A stretch of 64,000 nt of DNA. Source: Georhizobium profundi. Lineage in GTDB: Bacteria; Pseudomonadota; Alphaproteobacteria; Rhizobiales; Rhizobiaceae. Where the stretch lies: contig NZ_CP032509.1 in assembly GCF_003952725.1 (NCBI RefSeq), positions 3,434,001-3,498,000 on the forward strand, in the 5' to 3' direction. Positions 26,774-36,480 of the stretch are shown here, one piece after another (the first letter of the stretch is position 1; every line of letters starts with the position of its first letter). The notes beneath the pieces are model-generated. The model was not told the origin of the DNA, did no database searches, and was given only the letters and a program-made list of their open reading frames with translations. The position numbers and the translations under genes were made by a program.

Positions 26774-28360
26774 TCAAAGCCCGCGCTTCAGGCTGCCGAG
26801 AATACCGCGCACCAGAGCGCGGCCAATCTGGTTCGCCGCTGTTCGCGCAACGGTCTTGACTACGGTTTCCGTCACCGTCTGTCGCTGATAGCCGGAGCGC
26901 GGCGCGGCGCGTCGCCCCGATGTTTTTCGGCCGCGGGCATCATAGTCATCGGCCTCGCTGTCGCCGAAGCCCGGCAGGGTCCAGCGTCGCGTTTCCTGAA
27001 CTTCCGTCTCCGCTTCGGCTTCCTTGCGCCGCCGCTCTTCTTCCGCTGCGGCCACCTGAGCCGCGCGCGCCGTCAAAATCTCGTGGGCCGATTCGTTGTC
27101 GACGTCGCGGTCGTAAAGCCCCGCAACGGGCGACGTTGCCATGATCGCGCGCCGCTCGACATCGTCGATCGGTCCGAGCCGGGACGATGGCGGACGGATG
27201 AGCGTGCGCTCCACCATGGATGGCGCGCCTTTGGCTTCCAGTGTGGAGACGAGCGCTTCGCCGGTGCCGAGCTGCGTGATCGCCTCGAAGCAATCGAATT
27301 CGGGGTTCTGCCTGAACGTCTCGGCTGCCACCTTCACGGCCTTCTGCTCGCGCGGCGTATAGGCGCGCAGCGCGTGCTGGATGCGGTTGCCAAGCTGCGC
27401 CAGCACCGTCTCAGGCACATCGAGCGGGTTCTGCGTGACGAAATAGACGCCGACACCTTTCGAGCGGATCAGCCGAACGACCTGCTCGACCCGCTCCAGA
27501 AGAACCCGCGGCGCTTCGGAAAACAGAAGATGTGCCTCATCGAAGAAGAAGACGAGCTTCGGCTTTTCCGGGTCGCCCACTTCGGGCAGTTCCTCGAACA
27601 ACTCCGATAGCAGCCAAAGCAGGAATGTCGCGTAAAGCCGCGGGTTCATCATCAGCCGTTCGGCGGCGAGCACATTGACGATGCCGCGACCGTCGACCGT
27701 CGTGCGCATCAAATCTTCGATCCGAAGCGCGGGTTCGCCGAAGAATTGCTCGGCCCCCTGCTGTTCCAGAACCAGAAGGCTGCGCTGGATCGCGCCCACC
27801 GACTGCGGCGAGATGTTGCCATAGATCGCCGAAAGAGCGCTCGCCTGCTCGCTCATATAGATGAGAAGACTGCGCAAATCCTTCAGATCCAGGATCGGCA
27901 AGCCATGCTCGTCGGCGATCTTGAAGGCGATGTTCAACACACCTTCCTGCGCTTCCGAGGCGTCCATCATGCGGGCCAGCAAAAGCGGGCCCATCTCGGT
28001 CATGGTCGTGCGGACGCGGTGACCCTTCTCGCCGAAAAGATCCCAGAAGACGGTGGGCGTTGCTTGGTATCCATAGGGATCGAGGCCGATCTTCTGCGCG
28101 CGCTCCTCCAGGAAATCCTTGCTTTCCCCCGCCAGGGCAAGACCGGCCAGATCGCCCTTCACATCGGAGCAGAAGACGGGAACGCCCGCTGCGGAAAACG
28201 CTTCCGCCAGAATCTGCAGGGTGACGGTCTTGCCCGTACCCGTCGCGCCGGTGATCAGGCCGTGGCGATTGGCATATTTGAGATCGAGATACTCGCCCTT
28301 CTTGTTGGCATCGCCGGGATCACGGCTGGTTCCGATATACAGCTTTCCATCCTGCAGCAT
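26774..28360 (-). CDS. HerA-like/DUF853 P-loop ATPase
   Basis: A 528-residue ATPase of the DUF853 (HerA-FtsK superfamily) type. Walker A GATGTGKT is at 38-45, Walker [13 protein letters not shown] near 270, and [10 protein letters not shown] follows as the sensor region. The C-terminal 90 residues are charged ([18 protein letters not shown]) and Arg-rich, probably disordered. HerA proteins pump DNA; whether DUF853 members do so is unproven. No NurA-like nuclease is adjacent. It starts at an ATG that faces away from the next gene. Confidence 0.88.
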   Translation of the reverse strand: MLQDGKLYIGTSRDPGDANKKGEYLDLKYANRHGLITGATGTGKTVTLQILAEAFSAAGVPVFCSDVKGDLAGLALAGESKDFLEERAQKIGLDPYGYQATPTVFWDLFGEKGHRVRTTMTEMGPLLLARMMDASEAQEGVLNIAFKIADEHGLPILDLKDLRSLLIYMSEQASALSAIYGNISPQSVGAIQRSLLVLEQQGAEQFFGEPALRIEDLMRTTVDGRGIVNVLAAERLMMNPRLYATFLLWLLSELFEELPEVGDPEKPKLVFFFDEAHLLFSEAPRVLLERVEQVVRLIRSKGVGVYFVTQNPLDVPETVLAQLGNRIQHALRAYTPREQKAVKVAAETFRQNPEFDCFEAITQLGTGEALVSTLEAKGAPSMVERTLIRPPSSRLGPIDDVERRAIMATSPVAGLYDRDVDNESAHEILTARAAQVAAAEEERRRKEAEAETEVQETRRWTLPGFGDSEADDYDARGRKTSGRRAAPRSGYQRQTVTETVVKTVARTAANQIGRALVRGILGSLKRGL

Positions 28361-28524
28361 GTGGCCTCGTCATCCCTTCGAAGAACGCCTGTGATCGTAT
28401 GTTGCGCAAAGCTGATCCATTTGCAAAAGCTCATTCAGACGGCGTCGCGCGAGAGCTTGCGATTGCGAGGGAACGCCCATATGACGTTGACGTACACGTC
28501 ATCCAAGGGAGAAGGAGCCAGAAG

Positions 28525-28875
28525 ATGGACGAACTGATTTCCCGCATCACGGCCAATGTCGGCATCGATGATGCAACTGCCCGCAAGGCCGTCGGCCTCA
28601 TTCTCGGTTTCCTGCAGCGCGAAGGCGCCGATGGACCGGCAGCCAAGATGGTCGAAGGTATCCCCGGCGGTCCGGAAGCCGTCGCCGAACATGGCGGCGA
28701 AGCCACCGGCGGTGGCGTCATGGGTCTCGGCCAGCAGCTGATGTCGGCCGGCCTCGGCATGGGCGAAATCTCCGGCGTCGCCCGCGAGACGGTTGCCTTC
28801 GCCAAGCAGCATGTGGGCGAAGAGACGGTCGACCAGGTCGTCGCCTCCATCCCCGGTCTCAGCCAGTTCGTCTGA
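28525..28875 (+). CDS. Conserved small helical protein
   Basis: A 116-residue protein: MDELISRITANVGIDDATARKAVGLILGFLQREG is a helical module seen in DUF2267/DUF2780-like proteins, followed by a Gly-rich hinge (EHGGEATGGGVMGLG) and two more helices. No signal peptide. AGAAGGAGCC stands before the ATG at 28525, while the longer frame to 28399 has no start signal. A strong terminator follows. Function unknown. Confidence 0.7.
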   Translation: MDELISRITANVGIDDATARKAVGLILGFLQREGADGPAAKMVEGIPGGPEAVAEHGGEATGGGVMGLGQQLMSAGLGMGEISGVARETVAFAKQHVGEETVDQVVASIPGLSQFV

Positions 28876-28892
28876 GCCGAGTGTCACTCTTG

Positions 28893-28939
28893 AGGCAGGC
28901 TCAGCTTCGGACAACGTCCACGTCCTGAGCCTGCCTTTT
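28893..28939 (+). terminator. Rho-independent terminator
   Basis: AGGCAGGCTCAG pairs perfectly with CTGAGCCTGCCT (12-bp stem, 20-base loop), followed by TTT. It lies 17 bases after the small helical protein gene and before the mutA promoter region. Confidence 0.8.
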
Positions 28940-29049
28940 CTGTTTGGTGGGCTGCTTCGAACGGCCGCCTTGGTCTTCCGTCGCGTTGCACGGCCGTCGT
29001 CGGCCCCATATTGTCCGCCTCGCACCGCAAATCGGTGGGAGACGCTTCG

Positions 29050-30414
29050 ATGACGCCTGATCTTTTCGAAACCACTGCCTTCGCCCCCTCCTCTGCCGAG
29101 GATTGGCGCGCTCTCGTCATGCGCGCTTTGAAGGGTGCAACCTTCGAGGACGAGCTTGTCAGCCGCACCGATGACGGCATTGCATTCGGGCCGATCGCAG
29201 ATCGCGTTCCCGGCGCTTCTTTAAGAACCCGTTCGCATCCGGCGCAGCCCTGGACGATCTCCCAGAGGCTCGACGACCCCGACCTGCCGCGGGCCGAACT
29301 GCAGATCGAAGCGGACATAGGCGGTGGCGCCACTGGATTGTCGATATCCCTGACCGGCGCTGCCTCTGCCTATGGTTTCGGCGTCGATATCGATCATCTT
29401 CCCAAGCATCTGGCGACGATCCGTGGCGTGCAGGAAATTCGTTTCGATGCACCGGCCAAGGATCTGGGCACGCTTCTGGACGCGATCGAGAAGCGGCCCG
29501 AAGACGACGTCGCCCATGTCGATCTTGGCATTTCTCCGCTCGCTGAGCATGCACACGATCTGATTGCACGGGCGTTCGATCTGGATCTCGATGGAACGGT
29601 CATGCGCGCCGACGGCTCAATCGCCCACAATGCGGGAGCGAGCGAGGCCCAGGAGCTAGGGTTTTCGCTGGCTGCAGCCGTCGAGGCACTGCGCATGGCG
29701 GAGCAGATCGGAATCGACGCTGACTCGGCGCTTGCCGCCACCGAATTTGTGCTTTCTGCCGACCAGAACCAGTTCCTGTCGATCGCCAAGTTCCGGGCGC
29801 TTCGCATCCTCCACGCGCGTTTGATGGAGTTGCTTGGCATCAAGGAACTCTTCGGCGCGCATCTCCATGCCGAGACCTCCTACCGCATGCTTGCTCAGCG
29901 CGACCCGGAAACCAACATTCTGCGCAACACGATCGCAGTCTTCGCCGCGGGCATCGGCGGCGCGGATTCGGTTTCCGTTCTTCCCCACACGCTCGCGCTC
30001 GGCCTCCCCGATCGCTTCGCCCGCCGCATCGCGCGCAACACCCAGGCTGTCCTGATCGATGAGGGCCACCTTGCCCATGTTCTCGATCCCGGCGCTGGCT
30101 CCGGCGGCATCGAGCATCTCACCACAGAGCTTGCCGAATTGGGCTGGCAGGTCTTCCAGCAGATCGAGGGCGAAGGTGGCCTCACGCAGAGCATCCAGCA
30201 TGGGCTTTTCACCGCACGCATCGCGGAGAAGCGACGTGCGCGTCATGAAGCAATAGCCGCCGGGCAACGCACGATCATCGGCACGACACGCTTTCAACCG
30301 ACGCGTGATCGGCCGATGACGGTATCGATGGAGCGCGATCCTTCCACTATGGAACGCGGTGCCCTGTCACCGGTTCGGCTCGACGAGATGCGCGAGGCGG
30401 GAGAAGCCGCATGA
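29050..30414 (+). CDS. mutA: Methylmalonyl-CoA mutase small subunit
   Basis: A 454-residue subunit of methylmalonyl-CoA mutase, which interconverts methylmalonyl-CoA and succinyl-CoA in propionate and odd-chain fatty acid breakdown. It has a mutase-like barrel ([40 protein letters not shown]) but no B12-binding domain, as expected of the non-catalytic subunit. Start: ATG 29050 (MTPDLFETT) with GGAG 9 bases upstream. It overlaps mutB by ATGA, so the two are translated together in a fixed ratio. Confidence 0.94.
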   Translation: MTPDLFETTAFAPSSAEDWRALVMRALKGATFEDELVSRTDDGIAFGPIADRVPGASLRTRSHPAQPWTISQRLDDPDLPRAELQIEADIGGGATGLSISLTGAASAYGFGVDIDHLPKHLATIRGVQEIRFDAPAKDLGTLLDAIEKRPEDDVAHVDLGISPLAEHAHDLIARAFDLDLDGTVMRADGSIAHNAGASEAQELGFSLAAAVEALRMAEQIGIDADSALAATEFVLSADQNQFLSIAKFRALRILHARLMELLGIKELFGAHLHAETSYRMLAQRDPETNILRNTIAVFAAGIGGADSVSVLPHTLALGLPDRFARRIARNTQAVLIDEGHLAHVLDPGAGSGGIEHLTTELAELGWQVFQQIEGEGGLTQSIQHGLFTARIAEKRRARHEAIAAGQRTIIGTTRFQPTRDRPMTVSMERDPSTMERGALSPVRLDEMREAGEAA

Positions 30415-32558
30415 GCAAGCTTCCCGATTTCACCACGATCGGCTGGCAGTCGCCCGCCATCGAGATTCCTACCGCTAAAAGCGGCGAATGGCAGACGCCG
30501 GAAGGGATCGCAGTGCGGCAGAGCTATGGTGCGGCCGATATCGATGGCCTGCCCTATCTCGACAGCCATCCCGGCATTGCCCCCTTCATCCGCGGTCCCT
30601 ATCCGACAATGTATGTCCAGAAGCCCTGGACGATCCGCCAATATGCCGGGTTCTCGACCGCCGAAGAATCAAACGCCTTCTACCGCCGCAACCTCGCTGC
30701 CGGCCAAAAAGGCCTGTCGATCGCCTTCGATCTCGCGACACACCGCGGCTATGACAGCGACCATCCGCGCGTCGCCGGCGATGTCGGCATGGCCGGAGTC
30801 GCGATCGATTCCATCCTCGACATGCAGCAGCTCTTCGACGGCATCCCGCTCGACGAGATGACCGTATCGATGACCATGAACGGCGCGGTGCTGCCGATCA
30901 TGGCGCTCTATATCGTTGCGGGCGAGGAACAGGGCGTGCCGCCCGAGAAGCTCGCCGGCACCATTCAGAACGACATCCTGAAGGAGTTCATGGTCCGCAA
31001 CACCTACATTTACCCGCCCCAACCTTCGATGCGGATCGTCTCGGACATCTTCGCCTACACCGCGGAAAAGATGCCGAAATTCAATTCGATCTCGATCTCC
31101 GGCTACCACATGCAGGAAGCCGGGGCGACGGCCGATCTCGAGCTCGCCTACACGATCGCCGACGGCATCGAATACGCGCGTGCCGGTGTCGCGAGCGGCC
31201 AGGACATCGATGCTTTTGCGCCCCGCCTCTCCTTCTTCTGGGCGATCGGCATGAATTTCTTCATGGAAGTCGCGAAACTGCGCGCTGCCCGGCTCATCTG
31301 GGCGACGTTGATGAAGAAGAACTTCGATCCGAAGGATCCTCGATCGCTGGCGTTGCGCACCCACTGCCAGACTTCCGGCTGGTCGCTGACGGCCCAGGAT
31401 CCCATGAACAACGTGATGCGCACCATGCTGGAGGCCATGGCGGCGACGCAAGGCCACACACAATCGCTCCATACCAATTCATTCGACGAGGCGCTGGCGC
31501 TGCCGACCGATCATTCCGCCCGCATCGCCCGCAACACCCAGCTCATTCTCCAGGCGGAATCCGGCACCACGAAACTGATCGATCCCTGGGGCGGCTCCTT
31601 CTATGTCGAGCGGCTCACGCACGACCTTGCCGCCCGCGCGCTCGCCCATATCGAAGAGGTCGAAAGCCTCGGCGGCATGGCCAAGGCGATCGAACAGGGA
31701 ATCCCGAAGCTCAGGATCGAGGAAGCCGCTGCCCGCACCCAGGCCCGGATCGACAGCGGCCAGCAGACGGTTGTCGGCGTCAATGCCTACCGGACGTCCG
31801 AGGAAATCGAAGTCGATGTTTTGAAGGTCGACAATGCCGAAGTGCGCGCCCGCCAACTGTCCAAGCTGCAGCAATTGAAGGGCACGCGTGACGTCGCCGC
31901 CGTTGAAACCGCGCTCGACCGGCTCACCGGTGCGGCGCGCTCTGGCGATGGCAATTTGCTTGCATTCTCCGTGGAAGCGGCGCGCGCTCGGGCGACGGTG
32001 GGCGAGATCTCCCTCGCGCTCGAAAAAGCATTCGGCCGCCACGTGGCCGAGGTTCGCACCATCTCGGGTGTCTACCGAAAGGAAATCGGCGGCGAGAACC
32101 CGGCCTTCGAGGAAGCTATGCGGGCAGTCGAGGCGTTTCAACGCGAAACGGGCGTGAAGCCGCGGATCCTGGTCGCGAAAATGGGACAAGACGGGCATGA
32201 TCGTGGCCAGAAGGTCATCGCCACGGCTTTTGCCGATCTTGGCTTCGATGTCATCGTCGGTGCGATGTTCCAGACGCCGGAAGAAGTCGCCGACCTCGCG
32301 CTTGCGGAAGGCGCGCACATCGTCGGCGCCTCCTCGCTCGCCGCTGGTCACCTCACTCTGGTTCCTGAGCTTAAGGCCGCCTTGGACAAACGTGGCGGCG
32401 ACGGCGTGCTGATCGCGGTTGGAGGCGTCATCCCGCCAGACGATTTCGAGGCGCTGCGTCGCGCGGGCGCCGACGCGATTTTCCCGCCAGGCACGGTGAT
32501 CGCCGAAGCTGCGATCGAATTGATCGCAGCGATCCGAAGCAGGCCGCAAGCGGCTTGA
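30411..32558 (+). CDS. mutB: Methylmalonyl-CoA mutase large (catalytic) subunit
   Basis: The 715-residue catalytic subunit. The N-terminal barrel has [13 protein letters not shown], [35 protein letters not shown] and [24 protein letters not shown]. The C-terminal domain binds adenosylcobalamin through the base-off motif DGHDRG (about residues 594-599, axial His) and later [13 protein letters not shown] and GGVIPPDD. Epimerase and the MeaB-type chaperone are not in the window. Ends 54 bases before the AbrB antitoxin gene. Confidence 0.97.
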   Translation: MSKLPDFTTIGWQSPAIEIPTAKSGEWQTPEGIAVRQSYGAADIDGLPYLDSHPGIAPFIRGPYPTMYVQKPWTIRQYAGFSTAEESNAFYRRNLAAGQKGLSIAFDLATHRGYDSDHPRVAGDVGMAGVAIDSILDMQQLFDGIPLDEMTVSMTMNGAVLPIMALYIVAGEEQGVPPEKLAGTIQNDILKEFMVRNTYIYPPQPSMRIVSDIFAYTAEKMPKFNSISISGYHMQEAGATADLELAYTIADGIEYARAGVASGQDIDAFAPRLSFFWAIGMNFFMEVAKLRAARLIWATLMKKNFDPKDPRSLALRTHCQTSGWSLTAQDPMNNVMRTMLEAMAATQGHTQSLHTNSFDEALALPTDHSARIARNTQLILQAESGTTKLIDPWGGSFYVERLTHDLAARALAHIEEVESLGGMAKAIEQGIPKLRIEEAAARTQARIDSGQQTVVGVNAYRTSEEIEVDVLKVDNAEVRARQLSKLQQLKGTRDVAAVETALDRLTGAARSGDGNLLAFSVEAARARATVGEISLALEKAFGRHVAEVRTISGVYRKEIGGENPAFEEAMRAVEAFQRETGVKPRILVAKMGQDGHDRGQKVIATAFADLGFDVIVGAMFQTPEEVADLALAEGAHIVGASSLAAGHLTLVPELKAALDKRGGDGVLIAVGGVIPPDDFEALRRAGADAIFPPGTVIAEAAIELIAAIRSRPQAA

Positions 32559-32560
32559 TC

Positions 32561-32589
32561 TTGACCGACAGCCCCCTAAGTTATAACTT
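32561..32589 (+). promoter_or_regulatory. Likely promoter and operator of abrB-doc
   Basis: AAGTTATAACTT (32578-32589) is a perfect 12-bp palindrome 24 bases before the antitoxin ATG. It overlaps a possible -10 (TATAAC); TTGACC lies 15 bases before that, somewhat close for a -35. This fits self-repression by an AbrB-fold antitoxin, as in other toxin-antitoxin modules. Confidence 0.55.
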
Positions 32590-32612
32590 CAGTTATTACA
32601 TTGGAGGTCGCC

Positions 32613-32834
32613 ATGAACGTTCAGGTCCGTCGCATCGGGAATTCCGAAGGCATCATCCTGCCGAAAGAGGTGCTTGAGCGCCATGGCTTGAAGTCTGGCG
32701 ACACGCTCGAATTGCGTGAAGAGAACGGCAACATCTTCTTGAAGCCTGCCGAAGATGACTTTGCCGAGAAGATGAAGCTCGCCCATCAGTTCATGGACCG
32801 ATACAAGGTCGCTCTCAAAAAGCTTGCTGAATGA
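32613..32834 (+). CDS. AbrB/MazE-type antitoxin
   Basis: A 73-residue swapped-hairpin AbrB protein: MNVQVRRIGNSEGIILPKEVLERHGLKSGDTLELRE is the DNA-binding fold, followed by a C-terminal helix (AEKMKLAHQFMDRYKVALKKL) that should bind and inhibit the toxin. ATG 32613 has GGAGG 5 bases upstream, better than ATG 32601. It overlaps the doc gene by four bases (ATGA). Antitoxins of this fold usually repress their own promoter, here the palindrome at 32578. Confidence 0.9.
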   Translation: MNVQVRRIGNSEGIILPKEVLERHGLKSGDTLELREENGNIFLKPAEDDFAEKMKLAHQFMDRYKVALKKLAE

Positions 32835-33220
32835 GTTGGGACTTCCTGTCGCGGCAACTTGTCGAGGCCATGCATCGCGAGCAGTTGAGGCGCCATGGCG
32901 GTGCGGAGGGCCTACGCGATCCGGGTGCCCTTGAATCCGCGCTGGCTCGGGCCGAAAACAAAGCGGCTTACGGATGCAAAGACATCTGCGAACTCGCCGC
33001 AGCCTATCTTTTCGGGCTCGCTAAAAATCATGCTTTCGTTGATGGCAACAAACGTATCGCCATCGTTGCTGCGGGCGTCTTCCTGATGAGCAACGGCTTC
33101 ATGCTGGAAACGGATGATGCGAAGCTCTACGCCTTCGTTCTCGGCGTCGCAGCTGGAGAAATCGACGAGGACGGCGCGACGCGGTTTTTCCGCGATCACG
33201 TCGTCCCCATTGCCGAATAG
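32831..33220 (+). CDS. doc: Doc/Fic-family toxin
   Basis: A 129-residue death-on-curing toxin. Fic-fold motif HAFVDGNKR (67-75) has the catalytic His67 and the Asp/Asn/Lys/Arg of Doc-like proteins. The P1 Doc toxin phosphorylates EF-Tu; other Fic proteins transfer AMP. The glycine before NKR differs from the Ala of P1 Doc (HIFNDANKR), so which nucleotide is used cannot be told from sequence. It is coupled to an AbrB antitoxin rather than the Phd of P1. Confidence 0.92.
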   Translation: MSWDFLSRQLVEAMHREQLRRHGGAEGLRDPGALESALARAENKAAYGCKDICELAAAYLFGLAKNHAFVDGNKRIAIVAAGVFLMSNGFMLETDDAKLYAFVLGVAAGEIDEDGATRFFRDHVVPIAE

Positions 33221-33277
33221 GATCGAGAACACGCCACCCTCAAGTGGAATGGCGCGCCGCGATCACCTTGTCAGACC

Positions 33278-33781
33278 TCAGGCGGCCTTCTCCATAGCCG
33301 CCGGATTGGCGACCTTGTCGGCCAGCGTCGTCAGGTCCTCGTCTGTCTTGCCTTCCTGCTGCAGCGTCTCGTCGAGCAGCTTGGCGGCATCCTTCATGCC
33401 GAGCGTTTCGGCCCAGCGCTTCAGCGTGCCGTAACGCGCGATCTCGTAGTGCTCGACAGCCTGCGCCGCCGAAATCAGACCCGCATCGATGGCTACGGTG
33501 CCCTTGAATTCGTCCATGATCTCTTCGCCTTCGGCGATGATCCCTTCGATCGCGTCGCAGGTCTTGCCCTGCGGGCGCTTGCCAAGAAGCTCGAATACCT
33601 GCTGCAGGCGTTCGATCTGGCCTTCGGTTTCTTCGCGATGCTTTTCGAATGCTGCCTTCAGCTCTTCCGACTGGGCCGCACGCTTCATTTTCGGCAGCGC
33701 TTTCAGGATTTTGCGCTCGGCGTAATAGATGTCCTTGAGCGTATCGTGGAAGAGATCCTGCAGAGTCTTTTCTTTGGCCAT
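33278..33781 (-). CDS. DUF892 ferritin-like protein (YciE/YciF type)
   Basis: A 167-residue four-helix bundle protein of the YciF family. TLQDLFHDTLKDIYYAERKILKALPKM and EHYEIARYGTLKRWAETLG carry the Glu and His residues of the putative dinuclear metal site. Family members rise in stress and stationary phase in rhizobia. It is preceded by AGAAGGATCGCCCCCT and an ATG. It converges on the doc gene. Confidence 0.9.
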   Translation of the reverse strand: MAKEKTLQDLFHDTLKDIYYAERKILKALPKMKRAAQSEELKAAFEKHREETEGQIERLQQVFELLGKRPQGKTCDAIEGIIAEGEEIMDEFKGTVAIDAGLISAAQAVEHYEIARYGTLKRWAETLGMKDAAKLLDETLQQEGKTDEDLTTLADKVANPAAMEKAA

Positions 33782-33969
33782 AGGGGGCGATCCTTCTAAA
33801 GGTTGCGTCGCCGATTATCGGCGGCAGGCCCATCCAAGCTTCAATTGCGTCCGATGTTCCTCCCGCCCAGAAAATCTCTCTGTGCCTGCCGCGCACCCCT
33901 GTCCCATAACGACACAAAAACAACTGGCACGCCGCTTGCTGAGCTGAGAGCAGCAAGAAAGGCGTAACC

Positions 33970-35343
33970 ATGATGAGACGGCGAGCGGCGATCCGGGCGG
34001 TGTTGGCCTCGGCAGCCGCGTGCACGATTTCCGTATCGGTGCCGGCGCGCGCCGGCCAGCTTTTCGCGCAGGTCGATCTTCGGGGGGCGATCGACGCGCA
34101 GTCTGGCGGCCTGCGTGCCGGCACCGATGTGGATCAGGGCGCGCTGCTGAACAGGCTGCTCGCCGAAGCCGCGCCCGAGGGAAAACCGGTCTTCCTGCCG
34201 CCCGGCGTCTACCGCGTCTCAAACATCACTTTGCCCGCCGGCGCTCGCCTGATGGGTGTGCCCGGCGCGTCGCGCCTCGTCTACACGGGCGAAGGCTCGT
34301 TTCTTAACGCCGAGAACGCCGAAACGGTGTCGCTGAAGGGCATCGTCGTCGATGGCGCCAACCGCTGGCTCGACACCTGGGCAACCGGCAGCCTCGTGGC
34401 GCGCAACGTCATGCGGCTCGATCTCGACGAATGCGAATTCATCGGAAGTCAGCGTCACGCAGTGGCGCTGGAAGGTTGTGGCGGCGGCATAAGACGCACA
34501 CGCATCTCCGGTGCGGCAGGCGTCGGCATCTACGCCGTGCAGTCCACCGGCCTCACCGTCACCGACAACCACGTCTTCGATTGCGCCAATGGCGGCATCC
34601 TCGTCCACCGCTGGGAGGATGGCGCGGACAATTCGATCGTCACCGGCAATCGCATCGAGCGCATCGGCGCCGCGGATGGCGGAACGGGCCAGAACGGCAA
34701 CGGCATCAACGTCTTCCGCGCGGCGAATGTCATGATCGCCAACAACCACGTGTCCGACTGCGCATTCTCGGCGATCCGCTCCAACTCCGGCTCGAACGTG
34801 CAGATCGTCGGCAATCAGTGCCTGCGGTCAGGTGAAACGGCGCTCTACACGGAATTCTCCTTCGAAGGTGCCGTCATCGCTTCGAACCTCATCGACGGTG
34901 GGGCAAACGGCATCTCGGTCGCCAACTTCAACGAAGGCGGCCGGCTTGCAACCGTCGCCAACAACATCGTGCGCAACATCGTGGCGCCCGATCCTTACGA
35001 ACCGATCGGCCCCGGCTTCGGCTGGGGGATCGCCATCGAAGCCGACACGGCAGTGACCGGCAATTCGATCGAGAATGTCTCGAAATGGGGCATTCTCATG
35101 GGCTGGGGGCCCTTCCTCCGCAACGTATCCGTGACCGGCAACATTGTGCGTGCTGTACCGGTCGGCGTTGCGGTCACAGTCGTAGAAGAAGCGCAGCAGG
35201 CGCTCATTTCCGGCAACGTGATCGAAGGTACTCCGGAGGGCGCGGTCGTCGGCTTCCGCTGGGGGGAGCCGGCGACCGCCGACCTCACCTCGGGGGAAGA
35301 GACGCCTGCGCACCTGACGGTGGAACGCAATCGCGTCGTCTAA
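33970..35343 (+). CDS. TIGR03808 Tat-exported beta-helix protein
   Basis: A 457-residue protein of the TIGR03808 (Tat-translocated repetitive) family. The N-terminus MMRRRAAIRAVLASAAACTIS is a twin-arginine type signal. The rest is a right-handed parallel beta-helix made of repeats around Asn: VTDNHVFD, VTGNRIERI, IANNHVSD, IVGNQCLR, IASNLIDG, VTGNIVRA, ISGNVIEG. Such folds bind or cleave polysaccharides, but this family has no known activity. Secreted to the periplasm. Confidence 0.92.
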   Translation: MMRRRAAIRAVLASAAACTISVSVPARAGQLFAQVDLRGAIDAQSGGLRAGTDVDQGALLNRLLAEAAPEGKPVFLPPGVYRVSNITLPAGARLMGVPGASRLVYTGEGSFLNAENAETVSLKGIVVDGANRWLDTWATGSLVARNVMRLDLDECEFIGSQRHAVALEGCGGGIRRTRISGAAGVGIYAVQSTGLTVTDNHVFDCANGGILVHRWEDGADNSIVTGNRIERIGAADGGTGQNGNGINVFRAANVMIANNHVSDCAFSAIRSNSGSNVQIVGNQCLRSGETALYTEFSFEGAVIASNLIDGGANGISVANFNEGGRLATVANNIVRNIVAPDPYEPIGPGFGWGIAIEADTAVTGNSIENVSKWGILMGWGPFLRNVSVTGNIVRAVPVGVAVTVVEEAQQALISGNVIEGTPEGAVVGFRWGEPATADLTSGEETPAHLTVERNRVV

Positions 35344-35365
35344 AGCGCATGGAGAGCGACTGGCT

Positions 35366-36373
35366 TCACTGCGTCAAAGCGTCTGTCACTCTGATCTGCC
35401 CAACCTCGGTGCCGTTCCAGTTGCGCAAGGTCTTGTTCGCCAGAGCATCGAGCGCTGCGTAGGCTGGATCGTCGGAACCCATCAGACGCGCCAGCAGACC
35501 CGCAATCATCGCTTCGGAAGCACGCGTGCCGCCATCGTCGCACTTCAGCGCGATGCCAAGCCCCTTTTCGGGCAGCACTGCGCAGAACACGCCTTCCGCG
35601 CCGGTCTTGGCGAAGATCCGGCCGGGCGCCGCCTGCATCAGGTGCATGCAGGCACGCTTGGAACCCGACATGTAGAACGGCTCGGCCATGCAGGCGTCGA
35701 ACAGCCGGCGCGCCGCCTTGGCGCGCTCTGCCTCGAGCCCCCTGCCCGTGACCATTCTCGAAAACCCGTCCGCCAGCCGGTCCAGCGGCACGGCATAGGT
35801 CGGAATGGCACAGCCATCCGTGCCACACCTGTCCATTTCGAGCGCCGTTCCCGTCAGCGCTTCCATCACACCGCGGATCTCGCGCTGAATGGGGTGATCG
35901 TAGGTCACGTAGCCTTCGGTCGGAATTCCGGCGTGCACCGAAGTCGCCACGAAGCCCGCATGCTTGCCGGAGCAGTTGTTGTGCAGGACCGTCGGCGCCT
36001 TGCCGCTTTTTGCCAGATCGATCAGCACATGTTGATCGAACGGCCAGTGGCAGCCGCATTCGAGCACATCGGCATCGCGGCCAGCGCGGTTGAGCATGCT
36101 CGCCGCCAGCGCCACATGTTCCGCCTCGCCGGAATGGGACGCACAGGCGAGCGACAGCTCGGCGTTGCCAAACCCGAAAGCATCAGCCGCACCGCTCTCG
36201 ATCAACGGCAGTGCCTGCATCGTCTTGACGGCGGATCGCGGAAACACCGGGCGCTCGACATCGCCGATCCCCAGCACCATCTTCCCTTCTGCGTCGACGA
36301 CGGCAACAGCGCCCCGGTGACGACTCTCGACCAGCGCGCCGCGCGTCACTTCGACCAGAACGGGATTGGACAT
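35366..36373 (-). CDS. L-asparaginase (R. etli AnsA/class 3 type)
   Basis: A 335-residue cytoplasmic enzyme that hydrolyses L-asparagine to aspartate and ammonia. It belongs to the rhizobial asparaginase II family, unrelated to E. coli AnsB. The R. etli enzyme uses two Ser-Lys pairs and a zinc held by two Cys and a Lys; the same residues are here one number lower: Ser47-Lys50 (RSAVK), Ser79, Cys134 and Lys137 (NNCSGKHAG), Cys188 (CGTDGC). The enzyme family is thermostable or inducible by asparagine in rhizobia; regulation is not visible here. Confidence 0.93.
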   Translation of the reverse strand: MSNPVLVEVTRGALVESRHRGAVAVVDAEGKMVLGIGDVERPVFPRSAVKTMQALPLIESGAADAFGFGNAELSLACASHSGEAEHVALAASMLNRAGRDADVLECGCHWPFDQHVLIDLAKSGKAPTVLHNNCSGKHAGFVATSVHAGIPTEGYVTYDHPIQREIRGVMEALTGTALEMDRCGTDGCAIPTYAVPLDRLADGFSRMVTGRGLEAERAKAARRLFDACMAEPFYMSGSKRACMHLMQAAPGRIFAKTGAEGVFCAVLPEKGLGIALKCDDGGTRASEAMIAGLLARLMGSDDPAYAALDALANKTLRNWNGTEVGQIRVTDALTQ

Positions 36374-36480
36374 GAATTCGCCTCAAGCTCTTGTTGGATG
36401 GGCGAACTGATAGGGGTTGGCTCGAAGCGATGCAACATGGACCTGGAGATCGGCGAACCGGGAGCCGCGCGCGTTCCGTG

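Noticed and set aside
33856..33860. GGAAC on the minus strand upstream of the DUF892 gene, a possible EcfG stress promoter
   Set aside because: At 16-17 bases downstream there is CTTG, not CGTT, so the second half of the consensus is missing.
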